64,000 nt of DNA from Pseudomonas sp. ok272 (GCF_900109995.1 NZ_FOCB01000001.1:124001-188000); one strand, 5' to 3'; shown: positions 11,575 to 20,205, numbered from the stretch's first letter. Notes: generated from the sequence alone by a model not told the origin. Numbers and translations: made by a program.

Positions 11575-12063
11575 TCAGCGCGAAGGCGTCGTTTGGTGTT
11601 CCGGGTGACGTGTTGCCAGCAGTTGCTTCAAGTCATCCCCCGCGCTCAGCGATTGCACGTCGGCAAGCAGGTGAGGGTGGCGATCCAGCAGGCGCATCAG
11701 CGTGAACAGGGGCTGCGGTGGCGGCAGTTCACCGCGCTCATAACGGGAAAAGGCATTGTGGCCGCCCCCGGAGAGTAGTTTGACGGCGGTCTTTTGGGTG
11801 AGGTGCAACTTGCGCCGGATCCGCTGCACTTCTGATCCCATCAGTTGAAGGCAGTCGTCGAGCAGCTTGTCGCCCTGATCGACATAGCGCTCTGCGCTGT
11901 CGGTAGCAGGATCAAACTCGATTTCACCACAAACCGTGCACTCCCATCCCGCGAGGTCGTGCACGGGCCGGGACATTTGCTTGTAGTTGACTGAGAGGCT
12001 GCGGCCTTTGAACGGATGCATGCCCTCCCGAGTGCCGCAGCTAACGCATGGCTGTGTGTTCAT
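11575..12063 (-). CDS. mqsA: MqsA-like antitoxin and transcriptional repressor
   Basis: This type II antitoxin of 162 residues is paired with MqsR. The N-terminal zinc-binding part has CxxC pairs at Cys6/Cys9 and Cys42/Cys45 (PCVSCG and ECTVCG). The C-terminal Xre-type helix-turn-helix is around residues 85-120 (TQKTAVKLLSGGGHNAFSRYERG), closely resembling the DNA-reading NAFSRYE segment of E. coli MqsA. The protein is longer than E. coli MqsA (131 residues), with an extra C-terminal tail after LLDRHPHLL. Its start overlaps the mqsR stop by four bases, so toxin precedes antitoxin as in E. coli. It should neutralise MqsR and, with it, repress the promoter palindrome at 12397-12415. Confidence 0.9.
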   Translation of the reverse strand: MNTQPCVSCGTREGMHPFKGRSLSVNYKQMSRPVHDLAGWECTVCGEIEFDPATDSAERYVDQGDKLLDDCLQLMGSEVQRIRRKLHLTQKTAVKLLSGGGHNAFSRYERGELPPPQPLFTLMRLLDRHPHLLADVQSLSAGDDLKQLLATRHPEHQTTPSR

Positions 12064-12371
12064 TGGTCTTTCTCCTTGAAAGAGATTACCGGGGGCCCTC
12101 CGCCAGGGCGGTAAGTCACTTTGATGTAGATCTGCAGGCCACGAAATGTCGTGTGGTACACGTCGTGCCAGCGTCGATGGTCGTCATAGGAGGTCATCGA
12201 TTTGTAGAGCATCCTGCGTTCAAGTGCAGCGATCACCTGCACCATCGACGGATAGCTCAAGCCGATATCCCTGCCTGACTCCAGGGCGCTGCGGGTGAAC
12301 GCCTTCTTCCCCAGCAGGACAACCTGCGCTTTCACCACCCGCAAGTCGTAATGAGGTGTGTTCTTGTCCAT
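12060..12371 (-). CDS. mqsR: MqsR-type mRNA interferase toxin
   Basis: This toxin of the RelE-like fold has 103 residues; MqsR proteins cut mRNA mainly at GCU. It aligns with E. coli MqsR almost end to end: opening residues KNTPHYDL, LYKSMTSYDDHRRWHDVY, IYIKV and the C-terminal VISFKEK. By this alignment the E. coli active-site residues Lys56, Tyr81 and Lys96 correspond to Lys57, Tyr82 and Lys99 here, but Gln68 is replaced by His69. Whether that changes activity is unknown. It is the first gene of a two-gene operon with mqsA. Confidence 0.92.
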   Translation of the reverse strand: MDKNTPHYDLRVVKAQVVLLGKKAFTRSALESGRDIGLSYPSMVQVIAALERRMLYKSMTSYDDHRRWHDVYHTTFRGLQIYIKVTYRPGGGPPVISFKEKDQ

Positions 12372-12396
12372 AAGAGCTAAGCACCTTGAGTTGAAA

Positions 12397-12415
12397 ATTA
12401 CCCTTAAAGGGTAAT
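12397..12415 (-). promoter_or_regulatory. MqsA operator palindrome upstream of mqsR
   Basis: ATTACCCTT-A-AAGGGTAAT is a perfect 9-bp inverted repeat, 26 bp upstream of the mqsR start. A partial copy (CCCTTTAACCCT) lies at about 12459-12470, and CGAAA-A-TTTCG at about 12426-12436. Binding by MqsA is inferred from position and from the way such operons autoregulate. Confidence 0.7.
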
Positions 12416-12504
12416 AATGACTAATCGAAAATTTCGCTCGATACCTTGCCCTTTAACCCTAGAAGCTTGCCCTCTCGGACGAAGCTGACTAACCTGTCGG
12501 AAAA

Positions 12505-12525
12505 TTCATCCTATGATTGGATGAA
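12505..12525 (+). promoter_or_regulatory. Perfect dyad over the ribosome-binding region of the GntR gene
   Basis: TTCATCC-N7-GGATGAA (12505-12511 and 12519-12525) ends 12 bases before the ATG at 12538 and touches the AAAGGA ribosome-binding site. It is a candidate autorepression site for the GntR/FadR-type regulator that follows. Confidence 0.55.
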
Positions 12526-12537
12526 AGGACGATAGCC

Positions 12538-13197
12538 ATGACAGAGATTGCTCCCTTGATCAAACGCTCCCTGGTCGATCAGGCCCTGGAGCAATTGCGC
12601 CTGCGCATCAATCAGGGCACCTGGCAGGTAGGCCAGCGCTTGCCCACCGAGCCCGAGCTGTCCGCCGAGTTGGGCATCAGCCGCAATACCGTGCGTGAAG
12701 CCATGCGCGTGCTGGCGTTTTCCGGGTTGATCGAGATCCGCCAGGGCGATGGCAGTTACCTGCGGGCGGTGGTCGATCCGCTGGATACGATGAAAGCCTT
12801 GTCCCGTTGCTCCCCTGAGCAGGCCCGCGAGACTCGGCGCATCCTCGAAGTCGAGGCCATTGGCCTGGCGGCGCTGCGCCGCACCGACGAAGACCTGGTG
12901 GCGCTGCGCGAGGCGCTCGGCGTCAGCGGCACGCACTACCACGGTGATCTTGACCATTACATCGCCTGCGACCTGGTGTTCCATCGCCGTCTGGTGGACG
13001 CCGCGCACAACCCGACCCTCAGCGAGCTATACCGCTACTTCTCCAGCATCGTCGGCGCGCAACTGCGCCAGAGCCTGAACATCGTCCCCCGACGCCAGGA
13101 AGTGTTCGACTTGCACGTCGATCTGCTCGATGCCGTCGAGCAACGCGACCCGGAACGGGCCAAAGCGATTTGCCGGCAGTTGATCAATGAACCTTGA
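12538..13197 (+). CDS. GntR-family transcriptional regulator, FadR/FCD subfamily
   Basis: This one-component regulator has 219 residues. An N-terminal winged helix-turn-helix (about 8-75; GQRLPTEPELSAELGISRNTVREAMRVLAFSGLIEIRQGDGSYL) is followed by an all-helical FCD ligand-binding domain (about 90-215). The FCD metal-site residues look present (HYHGDLDHYIACDLVFHRRLVDAAHN, and a later DLHVDLLDAV). The start at 12538 has AAAGGAC upstream. It overlaps or abuts the downstream exporter gene, so it most likely controls that transporter. The ligand is unknown. Confidence 0.9.
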   Translation: MTEIAPLIKRSLVDQALEQLRLRINQGTWQVGQRLPTEPELSAELGISRNTVREAMRVLAFSGLIEIRQGDGSYLRAVVDPLDTMKALSRCSPEQARETRRILEVEAIGLAALRRTDEDLVALREALGVSGTHYHGDLDHYIACDLVFHRRLVDAAHNPTLSELYRYFSSIVGAQLRQSLNIVPRRQEVFDLHVDLLDAVEQRDPERAKAICRQLINEP

Positions 13198-13210
13198 ACC
13201 CGAGACCACC

Positions 13211-14503
13211 ATGACTGGCCACCCGGCAAGCCCCAGCGATACCCCCGCAGCCAAGCGCACCGCAGAGCTCGAAGAGCTGCTGATCGATGCCGAGGCCGAC
13301 GACGAGCTCGTCCAACAAACCCCGCCGGCCTTGCATCGCCCGTGGCTATTGCTGCTGGGGCTGGTGCTGGTGGCGTTGAACCTGCGCCCGGCGTTGTCGA
13401 GCATGGCGCCGTTGCTCAGCGAAGTGTCGAATGCCCTTGGGCTGTCGGCGGCCAAGGCCGGTTTGCTGACCACCTTGCCGGTCCTGTGCCTGGGGCTGTT
13501 CGCGCCGCTGGCGCCGATCCTGGCGCGGCGTTTTGGTGCCGAGCGGGTGGTGCTGGGGATTTTGCTGACGCTGGCGGGCGGGATCATCCTGCGCAGTTCG
13601 TTCGGTGAGGTGGGCCTGTTTGCCGGCAGTATCCTGGCGGGCGCCAGCATCGGGGTGATCGGTGTGTTGCTGCCGGGTATCGTCAAGCGCGACTTCGCCA
13701 AGCACGCCGGCACCATGACCGGTGTCTACACCATGGCCCTGTGCCTGGGGGCGGCGATGGCAGCGGGGGCGAGCGTGCCATTGAGCGAGCACTTCGACCA
13801 GCGCTGGGCCGCGGGCCTGGGGTTCTGGGTGTTGCCGGCGCTGGTGGCGGCGATCTTCTGGTTGCCGCAAGTGGGCCCGAAACACAGCGGCCACAACGTG
13901 GCTTATCGGGTACGTGGATTGCTGCGTGATCCGCTGGCTTGGCAAGTGACCTTGTACATGGGCCTGCAGTCGTCCCTGGCCTACATCGTGTTTGGCTGGT
14001 TGCCGTCGATCCTGATCGACCGTGGCCTGACGGCGACCCAGGCGGGGCTGGTGCTATCGGGCTCGGTGATCGTGCAGTTGACCAGCTCCCTGGCCGCGCC
14101 CTGGCTGGCCACGCGGGGCAAGGACCAGCGCCCGGCGATTGTCGTCGTCATGCTGATGACCCTGGGCGGCCTGTTCGGCTGCCTGTTCGCGCCCATCGAT
14201 GGGCTGTGGGGCTGGGCGATTCTGCTTGGGCTGGGCCAGGGCGCGACCTTCGCCCTGGCGCTGACCTTGATCGTGCTGCGCTCGCGCGATGCCCATGTGG
14301 CGGCCAACCTGTCGAGCATGGCCCAGGGCTTTGGTTACACCCTGGCGTCCATGGGGCCGTTCGCGGTCGGCGTGGTTCATGACTGGACCGGTGGCTGGGG
14401 CGCGGTGGGCTGGATCTTCGGGCTCATTGGCCTGGGCGCGATCATCGCCGGCCTGGGCGCCGGGCGTTCGCGCTACGTGCAGGCCACCTGCGAAAAGCTC
14501 TAG
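13211..14503 (+). CDS. MFS transporter of the CynX/NimT family
   Basis: This inner-membrane transporter of 430 residues has about twelve hydrophobic helices, beginning with PWLLLLGLVLVALNLRPALSSMAPLL. That NLRPALSS motif is typical of the CynX/NimT (cyanate/2-nitroimidazole) branch. The hydrophilic N-terminus of about 45 residues (rich in Glu/Asp) is longer than usual. The start is uncertain: ATG 13187 would overlap the GntR gene by 11 bases, and ATG 13211 does not. Its stop overlaps, by the TAG/CTA bases at 14500-14503, the stop of the convergent fimbrial operon. The substrate is unknown; control by the adjacent GntR regulator is likely. Confidence 0.87.
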   Translation: MTGHPASPSDTPAAKRTAELEELLIDAEADDELVQQTPPALHRPWLLLLGLVLVALNLRPALSSMAPLLSEVSNALGLSAAKAGLLTTLPVLCLGLFAPLAPILARRFGAERVVLGILLTLAGGIILRSSFGEVGLFAGSILAGASIGVIGVLLPGIVKRDFAKHAGTMTGVYTMALCLGAAMAAGASVPLSEHFDQRWAAGLGFWVLPALVAAIFWLPQVGPKHSGHNVAYRVRGLLRDPLAWQVTLYMGLQSSLAYIVFGWLPSILIDRGLTATQAGLVLSGSVIVQLTSSLAAPWLATRGKDQRPAIVVVMLMTLGGLFGCLFAPIDGLWGWAILLGLGQGATFALALTLIVLRSRDAHVAANLSSMAQGFGYTLASMGPFAVGVVHDWTGGWGAVGWIFGLIGLGAIIAGLGAGRSRYVQATCEKL

Positions 14504-15150
14504 AGGTAGACCACCTCCAGCGTCGCCGAACCGTCGAGCAGCACCTCGTGGCTCAAGTCCAGGTTCTGTTTGGCGTTGATCACCGTTTCCACCGTGACCG
14601 TGCTGCTCAAGGCCTGGATCGCGGCGGGGCCGGCGGTGCTGCCGTCCTGGTCGGTGAAGCCCAGGTAGCTCTTGGCGCCAATGTCGATGCGATTGCGGTT
14701 GGCCGTGCGCCAGGCAACGCCGCCGGTGGTGGACTCGGTGCCGTACACCGGGTTCATGGCATCGGCGCTGGTTTGCGTCGGGTCGAACGTCATCGAGTAC
14801 AGCCCGACCTTGTTGCCGCTGCCGTCCAATCCCAGGCCGTAGTAGATCTCGCTGTTGACCGTGGCCGTGCCGTCGCGGTTGTCGCCCATGCGCAGGGCGA
14901 AACGACTCGGGCCGGTGCAGCCGAGGGTCAGCACCAGCGTCCTGACCGGCAGGCGTGTGCCTTTGTCGAAATTGAGGTCCTGTTGGGAAATCTTGCCGTA
15001 GTCGATCACCCCGCCACTCGACAGTTGCGGGGTGCACGCCGTCGGGGTGATCTGCCCGTGCAGGCCCAGTTCGGTGGTCGAGGCCGCCAGGGCCGTCGAG
15101 CCGACGGTCCAGAGCGGGAGGGTTGCCAGTGCCAGCCAACGTCGGTTCAT
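14500..15150 (-). CDS. DUF1120 pilin-like fimbrial subunit (last gene of operon)
   Basis: This secreted DUF1120 protein of 216 residues is predicted to be a fimbrial subunit. The signal peptide MNRRWLALATLPLWTVGSTALAA is followed by the donor-strand-like TTELGLHGQITPTAC and then GGVIDYGKIS, two Cys (second in LTLGC), DNRDGTA and YYGLGLDG. The C-terminus DLSHEVLLDGSATLEVVYL ends in Tyr-Leu, as in all seven paralogues here. The ATG at 15150 has AAGGA eight bases upstream. It is the last gene of the minus-strand operon. Confidence 0.85.
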   Translation of the reverse strand: MNRRWLALATLPLWTVGSTALAASTTELGLHGQITPTACTPQLSSGGVIDYGKISQQDLNFDKGTRLPVRTLVLTLGCTGPSRFALRMGDNRDGTATVNSEIYYGLGLDGSGNKVGLYSMTFDPTQTSADAMNPVYGTESTTGGVAWRTANRNRIDIGAKSYLGFTDQDGSTAGPAAIQALSSTVTVETVINAKQNLDLSHEVLLDGSATLEVVYL

Positions 15151-15172
15151 CACAGCGTCCTTTGCTTGAGGG

Positions 15173-16321
15173 TTACAGGTAAATGATTTCAAGGGTGCCC
15201 GAGCCGTCCAGCACCACCTCGGTGCTCAGGTCCAGGCTGTTCATCGGTGCGAGCATCGCCCTGACGTTGACCAGGCCGGACAGGTGCTGGATCGCCGTGG
15301 GCCCGGCCACACTGCCAGGCACGTTGGTGAAGCCCAGGTAGCTGTTGGCGCCAATGGGGATCGGGTAGCTGCTGGAGGTGCTCCAGGCCGCGCCGGAGGT
15401 GGTCGAGTCGGTGCGATAGACCTGGGGCAGGGCATCGGCGCTGAGGTCGACGGGGTCGAAGTACAGGTAGTAGCGGCCGATCTTGTTCGCGCTGCTGTCG
15501 ACCCCCAGGCCAAAGGCGGTTTCGTCCACGCCGCCGGTGGCCGAGCCGTGGCGATTGTCCTGCATGAGCAGGGCAAAGTGCGTGGGCCCATCGCAACCGA
15601 TGTTCAGCATCAGGCTGCGCGAGGCCAGCGCCGTGTCGTGCTCGGCGTTGAGGTTCTTGGCCCACATCCGACCAAAGTCCACCACGCCATTGTTGGACAG
15701 CGTCGGCTCGCACGCGGCGGGGGCGAAACGGGCGTGCAGGCCCAGTTCGCGTGAACGCCCGGTGGCCGGGCTGTCGATCAGCCCGCTGACGTCCCAGGTC
15801 ACGGCGTCGCGCACTTGCGCGGCGTCCTCTTGTGCCCAGGCGCTGACCAGCAGTTGCGCGGAGAAGCTGCTGCCCTGCGCCGGGCTACCGTCCGCCAGCG
15901 GCACGATGGCGTGCTCGGGGCGCCAGGTCAGTGTGCTGGCGCTGAGGCTCGGCGCCTGCCCGCTGCCGGCGAGCAAGCCCAGCTCCACGGCCTTGCCATC
16001 GAGCACCGCGTCGCTGACCTGTACGTGGTAGCTGCCGCGATCGGTGAAGCGCAAGCGTTCGCCAAAGGCCGCCAGGCCACGATAGAACAGGCTCATGTCG
16101 GTGGGGTGCGGGCAGTTGAGGGTCAGGCTCACGCGCCGCTCGCCGAGCAAGCGTTCGCGAGCCTGGGTGCTGTGGATCGCCCGGTTCATCAGGCCGAAAT
16201 CGAGCTGCGTCTGGCTGAGGGAGAGCCGGCACTCATCCGCCAGGGCCGGTGCCGGCGATAGCGCCGCCAGCCCGAGCAGCGCCAGGCAAAGGGTCAGCCT
16301 CGGGATGTGATCGGTGTTCAT
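15173..16321 (-). CDS. Two-domain DUF1120 protein, candidate fimbrial tip adhesin
   Basis: At 382 residues this is nearly twice the length of its paralogues. The signal peptide ends at ALA. The mature protein then starts directly with DECRLSLSQTQLDFG, so the first Cys has no donor strand before it. That first domain (about 30-200) is a Cys-containing beta-rich module (LTLNC, YHVQVSDAVLDG). A second, ordinary DUF1120 domain follows with its own donor-like segment (ELGLHARFAPAAC) and the Tyr-Leu end (TLEIIYL). A subunit unable to donate an N-terminal strand is expected at the fibre tip. The start overlaps the usher stop by ATGA, implying coupled translation. The tip role is inference. Confidence 0.8.
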   Translation of the reverse strand: MNTDHIPRLTLCLALLGLAALSPAPALADECRLSLSQTQLDFGLMNRAIHSTQARERLLGERRVSLTLNCPHPTDMSLFYRGLAAFGERLRFTDRGSYHVQVSDAVLDGKAVELGLLAGSGQAPSLSASTLTWRPEHAIVPLADGSPAQGSSFSAQLLVSAWAQEDAAQVRDAVTWDVSGLIDSPATGRSRELGLHARFAPAACEPTLSNNGVVDFGRMWAKNLNAEHDTALASRSLMLNIGCDGPTHFALLMQDNRHGSATGGVDETAFGLGVDSSANKIGRYYLYFDPVDLSADALPQVYRTDSTTSGAAWSTSSSYPIPIGANSYLGFTNVPGSVAGPTAIQHLSGLVNVRAMLAPMNSLDLSTEVVLDGSGTLEIIYL

Positions 16322-18735
16322 GGTGCGGTTCCTCCGGGGCTCAGGCAACGTGCCGGCGCGGTTTCGTAATACACCTGCGGGTCGGCTTTTGACGGCAGTT
16401 CGTAGTGCAGTTCACAGCGCGCCAGTCCCGGCGCCGTGACCCACAGCCGTCGGCCATCCAGGACGTTGGGCAGGAACACTTGGCTGCCTTGCTGGACCAG
16501 CGTGACGAACTCGCCATCGGCGGTGCTGACGGTGGCGCCGCGTGGCAGCGGGGTGCCGGTTTCAGTGGTGACGTCCAGCAGTGCGCGGCGGGTCAGGGCG
16601 ACTCCGAAGTCGACGCGGTCCACCGCCCCGCGCCCGGCGGATATGACGGCCAGGCCGTTGTTGATATCGGCGTTGCGGGGCAGCGAGCGGGTCTCGACTT
16701 CCACCGGGCTGCGGCCGTAGGCGGCCACTTGCGCGACCACCGCCTGGCCCTGGCCGTCGGTCCAGACCGGACCGCTCGGGGTGCTGAGCTTGACGCCCTG
16801 CATCTCGCCCACCGACACCAGGGCGAAGGTGTCGCGCACCGGGTACGGCGACAGGCTGACGCCGCCGCCATGCACCACCACCGCGCCGCGAGCGCCGCCC
16901 TGGTAGCTGGAGCGTTCGGCATCCGAGCGGGTGTAATTGAGGTCCAGTTGGGTGTAGCGCGGCAGCAGCGAAACCCCCAGCGTCGACTCGACTGCTTGAT
17001 CGCGACTGTCGTGTTCGACGCTGACCCGGTAGTTGAATTGATCGTTGACCTGCTCGTTCACGCCGGCCCCGATGCGGTGCTCGCCGCCCGAGTTGCGCAC
17101 CCAGGTGCGGCCCCGGCGGTTTTCCCCCAGCGGGATGCCAAGGGTCAGGTACAGGGCGTTGTCATTGCGTTGCTGGCCACTGACTTGGCGCTCGGCGGTG
17201 GCGGAAATCGACACGCCGCGCACGCTGGTGCCCCAGGAGGCGAGCGCGCGGCTGCTGCTGTCGTTGTTGAAGTCGCTGGAGCGCGAGATCCCGGCGCTGA
17301 ACGCCCCCAGCCACGGGTGTGACCAACCCAGCGAGAGGCTTTGTTGATCGCGGTAGCGCGAGCGTTCCCGGGAATGGTCGTCGGTGGCGTAGGCGGTGTC
17401 GTCCAGTTCCCGGTAGCCTTCGCTGCGGTGGGACGCGGCCGCGGTGATTGACCAGCGGCTGCCCAGCAGTTGGGACAGCGCCAGGTCGGTCTGCACCCCG
17501 CGCTCGCGTTCCCAGGTGTAGGCGTCCGCGACCTGGCTGGTGAGTTGCAGTTGCGCGTCTGGCCAGGGCTGCAGCCCCAGGCTGACGCCGGTCGAGCGGT
17601 AGTCGTTGGCCACCAGCCCGCCGAGGCTCAGGCTGGTGCGCGTGTTCAGCGCGCCGCTCCAGCCGGCACTGAGCACCCACGGGTTTTCGCCCGGGGAGTC
17701 GCCGATGCGGCGAACCTGTCCCGCCCCCAGCGAGTAGCCGGCGGCCGGCTGGCCGAGGCCGAGCATGGCGGCGGGCACGGTAAAGCGGCGTTCGTCGCCG
17801 GAGGATTCCTTGACGGTGACTTCGACGTCGGAGCGGCCATTGAGGCGCCGCACGTCGGTCAGGGAAAACGGCCCGGCGGGGACCACCGTGGAGTGGATCA
17901 GCGCACCGTTCTGCCGCACCTCGACCTGGGCCGGGCTGTTGGCGATGCCGTCGATGGTCGCGCCTTGCGCCTGGTCTTGCAGCGTTTGTTCGGTGAACAG
18001 CTGGACGCCGTTGATCTGCGCCCCGGACGAGACCGGGTTGTAGAGGCTGATCTGCCCGGCCTGCAACACCGTCTGGTGCTCGGCAAAAGTGCGTTGGGCG
18101 TAGGCTTCCAGGTGGGTGCTGCTGGAACGGTCGTCCTGCCAGGTCTGCACCTGGCGGCTGCGCACGATCCAGTCACCGGCGTTGAACCCGACTTCGGTGT
18201 TGGCCGAGCCGAACCGGTTGCTGTTATCGCCGTAGTGGTTGTACAGGCCCGTCAGGTCATAGTTGAGCAGGCCCGCGACCCCACCGCTCTGGTAGCCGCT
18301 GACATCGCGTTGCTGCGGGCGCAGCGCGTCGGTGGGCACCACCAGGGTCACGCTGAGGCTGGCGGGGTCTTGTTCGACCAGGGTTTGTGGGTACTGGGCG
18401 AGAAACCCGTGGCAGTCGCCGTCCGGCACCGAGGGCTGCGGCACGATCAGGTTGGCGGCGTCCAGTAGGGTGCGGTCGAAGCACAGCGCGCCCTGGTTGT
18501 CGAAGCGCGCGTCGAGCCGTCCGCGTCGCTGGCCGTTGACGATCAGGCTCACGGCGTGACTGCCGGCGGTGAAGCGCGGGGCGTCCAGCAGCAGGTGCGC
18601 GAGCGCCGGGTCGATACCGCGCTGGTGCAGGGTTTGTGCGTCGAAGGACGGTGTGGCCCTGGCTTGCGACGGGTTCACGTGCAGGGCGATGGCCAGGGCC
18701 AGTAGCAGCGGCGTGGTGCGCTTGGCGTGGGGCAT
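16318..18735 (-). CDS. Fimbrial outer-membrane usher (FimD/PapC family)
   Basis: This outer-membrane assembly platform for chaperone-usher fibres has about 805 residues. It has a signal peptide (ending SQARA), an N-terminal periplasmic domain (FDAQTLHQRGIDPALAHLL), and a 24-stranded barrel region with GLLNYDLTGLYNHYG and the plug-flanking GPFSLTDVRRLNGRSDVEVTVKESSGDERRFTVP. C-terminal domains include ATVSTADGEFVTLVQQGSQVFL and the final Cys pair (LARCELHYELPSK...ARCLSPGG). The start is uncertain: ATG 18735 is favoured by the signal peptide, while ATG 18759 or GTG 18771 are in frame. It is the only usher in the operon, so it should serve all seven subunits. Confidence 0.93.
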   Translation of the reverse strand: MPHAKRTTPLLLALAIALHVNPSQARATPSFDAQTLHQRGIDPALAHLLLDAPRFTAGSHAVSLIVNGQRRGRLDARFDNQGALCFDRTLLDAANLIVPQPSVPDGDCHGFLAQYPQTLVEQDPASLSVTLVVPTDALRPQQRDVSGYQSGGVAGLLNYDLTGLYNHYGDNSNRFGSANTEVGFNAGDWIVRSRQVQTWQDDRSSSTHLEAYAQRTFAEHQTVLQAGQISLYNPVSSGAQINGVQLFTEQTLQDQAQGATIDGIANSPAQVEVRQNGALIHSTVVPAGPFSLTDVRRLNGRSDVEVTVKESSGDERRFTVPAAMLGLGQPAAGYSLGAGQVRRIGDSPGENPWVLSAGWSGALNTRTSLSLGGLVANDYRSTGVSLGLQPWPDAQLQLTSQVADAYTWERERGVQTDLALSQLLGSRWSITAAASHRSEGYRELDDTAYATDDHSRERSRYRDQQSLSLGWSHPWLGAFSAGISRSSDFNNDSSSRALASWGTSVRGVSISATAERQVSGQQRNDNALYLTLGIPLGENRRGRTWVRNSGGEHRIGAGVNEQVNDQFNYRVSVEHDSRDQAVESTLGVSLLPRYTQLDLNYTRSDAERSSYQGGARGAVVVHGGGVSLSPYPVRDTFALVSVGEMQGVKLSTPSGPVWTDGQGQAVVAQVAAYGRSPVEVETRSLPRNADINNGLAVISAGRGAVDRVDFGVALTRRALLDVTTETGTPLPRGATVSTADGEFVTLVQQGSQVFLPNVLDGRRLWVTAPGLARCELHYELPSKADPQVYYETAPARCLSPGGTAP

Positions 18736-18846
18736 GGCTTCGCCACCACGGTAAGTCATTACTGTGTTCACAGGGTGTGCTCGGATGATGAACGTGGCGT
18801 CTACCGGGTCGTCACGGTGTAGTTGCCGGGGGCTGGGACGTGGGTA

Positions 18847-19557
18847 TTAACGGTCGGCCACGGTGAGGGGCGCGTCATAGGGTGCGACGGCGAATCCGTA
18901 GACGGTGGCCGGCTGCATGCGTACCGCAGTGGCAACGCCGGGGGGCGCGCTCATGTGCAGGGTTTCGCCGGGCAGGATGTAGGTGCGCGGCAGCATGGCC
19001 TTGCCGTTCCCCGGCAGCAGTTGCAGTTCCTGGGCGGTGCGGACCACGTAGGGCGTGGCGTTTTGCACGCGCAATTGGCCCTTGTCCAGCGTCCAGCTCA
19101 GCCCGGTCCAGGGCGTACGGTTGGTGGCCAGGCCCTTGGGGTGCAGGATCACGGGCAGGTTCTGGCGCACCGTGACGCCGACGCGGGCGTGGCCATCCTT
19201 TGCCGCAGGACGACCCTGGGGCATGCCTTCAAAGATCACGCGCTTGAGGCGCTGGGTTTTCAGCGGCTCCTGGGTTTGCAGGATGAAGCGCACCAGTTGG
19301 CTTTTGCCGGGCTCGACCCGCGCCAGTGGCGGGGTCACGAACAGCAGGGGCTGGGTGTCCTCGGGAATGTCCTGGAGGGTGACGTGCAACAGCGCCAGGT
19401 TGGTGTCGGTGTTGGTGACGGACACGGCGGCTTCGCCATCGGCCTCTTCGACAATCACCACGGAGGTGTCCGGGACCATGCCATCGGCCTGGACCAAGGG
19501 GCTGGCCAACAAAGTCAGGGCGCAGGCGAAGCCGCCCAATGTTGCGTAAATCGTCAT
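18847..19557 (-). CDS. Periplasmic fimbrial chaperone (PapD/FimC family)
   Basis: This is a two-domain immunoglobulin-like chaperone of 236 residues. A signal peptide (to VQA) precedes GMVPDTSVVIVEEADGEAAVSVTNTD, the G1-donor strand region VEPGKSQLVRFILQ, and PQGRPAAKDGHARVGVTVRQNLPVILHPKGL, the typical domain linker. It should fold each DUF1120 subunit by donor-strand complementation and deliver it to the usher. One chaperone serves seven subunits here. It lies between two groups of subunit genes (five upstream; usher, tip candidate and one more subunit downstream). Confidence 0.92.
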   Translation of the reverse strand: MTIYATLGGFACALTLLASPLVQADGMVPDTSVVIVEEADGEAAVSVTNTDTNLALLHVTLQDIPEDTQPLLFVTPPLARVEPGKSQLVRFILQTQEPLKTQRLKRVIFEGMPQGRPAAKDGHARVGVTVRQNLPVILHPKGLATNRTPWTGLSWTLDKGQLRVQNATPYVVRTAQELQLLPGNGKAMLPRTYILPGETLHMSAPPGVATAVRMQPATVYGFAVAPYDAPLTVADR

Positions 19558-19578
19558 GGTTGTTTCCTGGAGTGGGGA

Positions 19579-20205
19579 TTAGAGGTAGCGCAGGTCCAGC
19601 ACAATCGCACCGTCGAGTGGGACTTCCTGCTTGAGGCTCAGGTTGTTCGCCGGGCTGATGGACGTGTCCACCCGCAGCGTGGTGACCAAGTGAATGATCG
19701 GCTCCGGCAACGGGCGGCCGGGACGGGCGAAGCCCATCCAGTGGCGTGGGTAAATGTTGGGTTCCGGCGACCAACTGGTGCCGTTGTTGTAGGTGGTCAG
19801 CGACAACATGGGCTGGCCGTCCCCCAGCGGATTGCGAAAGGACAAGGCGACGGAGCCCAGGCGTTCGTCGGGGGCGTGGGGGTTTTTGCCCAGGCCATAA
19901 AAAAAGTCCGGGGCCAGGGAAGAGTCTTCCCGGCCGTCCAGGCCAACGAGTGTGAACAGCAACGGGGCGCTGCAGTTCACCTCCAGTACCATCAGTTGCC
20001 CGGGCATGACCGTGAACTCATCGCGCTTGAGGCTGCTGGCGGGGATCCGGCCATGGTCGATGACGCCGTTGGCAGACAACCCAATCAGGCAGGCGCTGGG
20101 GGTGATGTTCCCGGTGGCGCTCAATTGCGTTTCGCTCGCCGCCAGCAGGTGTGGCGCGAGCAGGGTCAAAACCAGTGTGGCCAGAAAGTGCGAGAACGTA
20201 TTCAT
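19579..20205 (-). CDS. DUF1120 pilin-like fimbrial subunit
   Basis: This secreted protein has 208 residues. The signal peptide MNTFSHFLATLVLTLLAPHLLA is followed by SETQLSATGNITPSACLIGL, a weaker match to the donor strand since GN replaces GK. NGVIDHGRIPASSL and a second Cys (LEVNC) follow. The loop DNRxGS of the paralogues reads DGREDSS here, and the C-terminus is IVLDLRYL. It is the most divergent of the single-domain members and lies directly upstream of the chaperone gene. It may be a specialised or terminating subunit, but this cannot be told from sequence. Confidence 0.82.
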   Translation of the reverse strand: MNTFSHFLATLVLTLLAPHLLAASETQLSATGNITPSACLIGLSANGVIDHGRIPASSLKRDEFTVMPGQLMVLEVNCSAPLLFTLVGLDGREDSSLAPDFFYGLGKNPHAPDERLGSVALSFRNPLGDGQPMLSLTTYNNGTSWSPEPNIYPRHWMGFARPGRPLPEPIIHLVTTLRVDTSISPANNLSLKQEVPLDGAIVLDLRYL

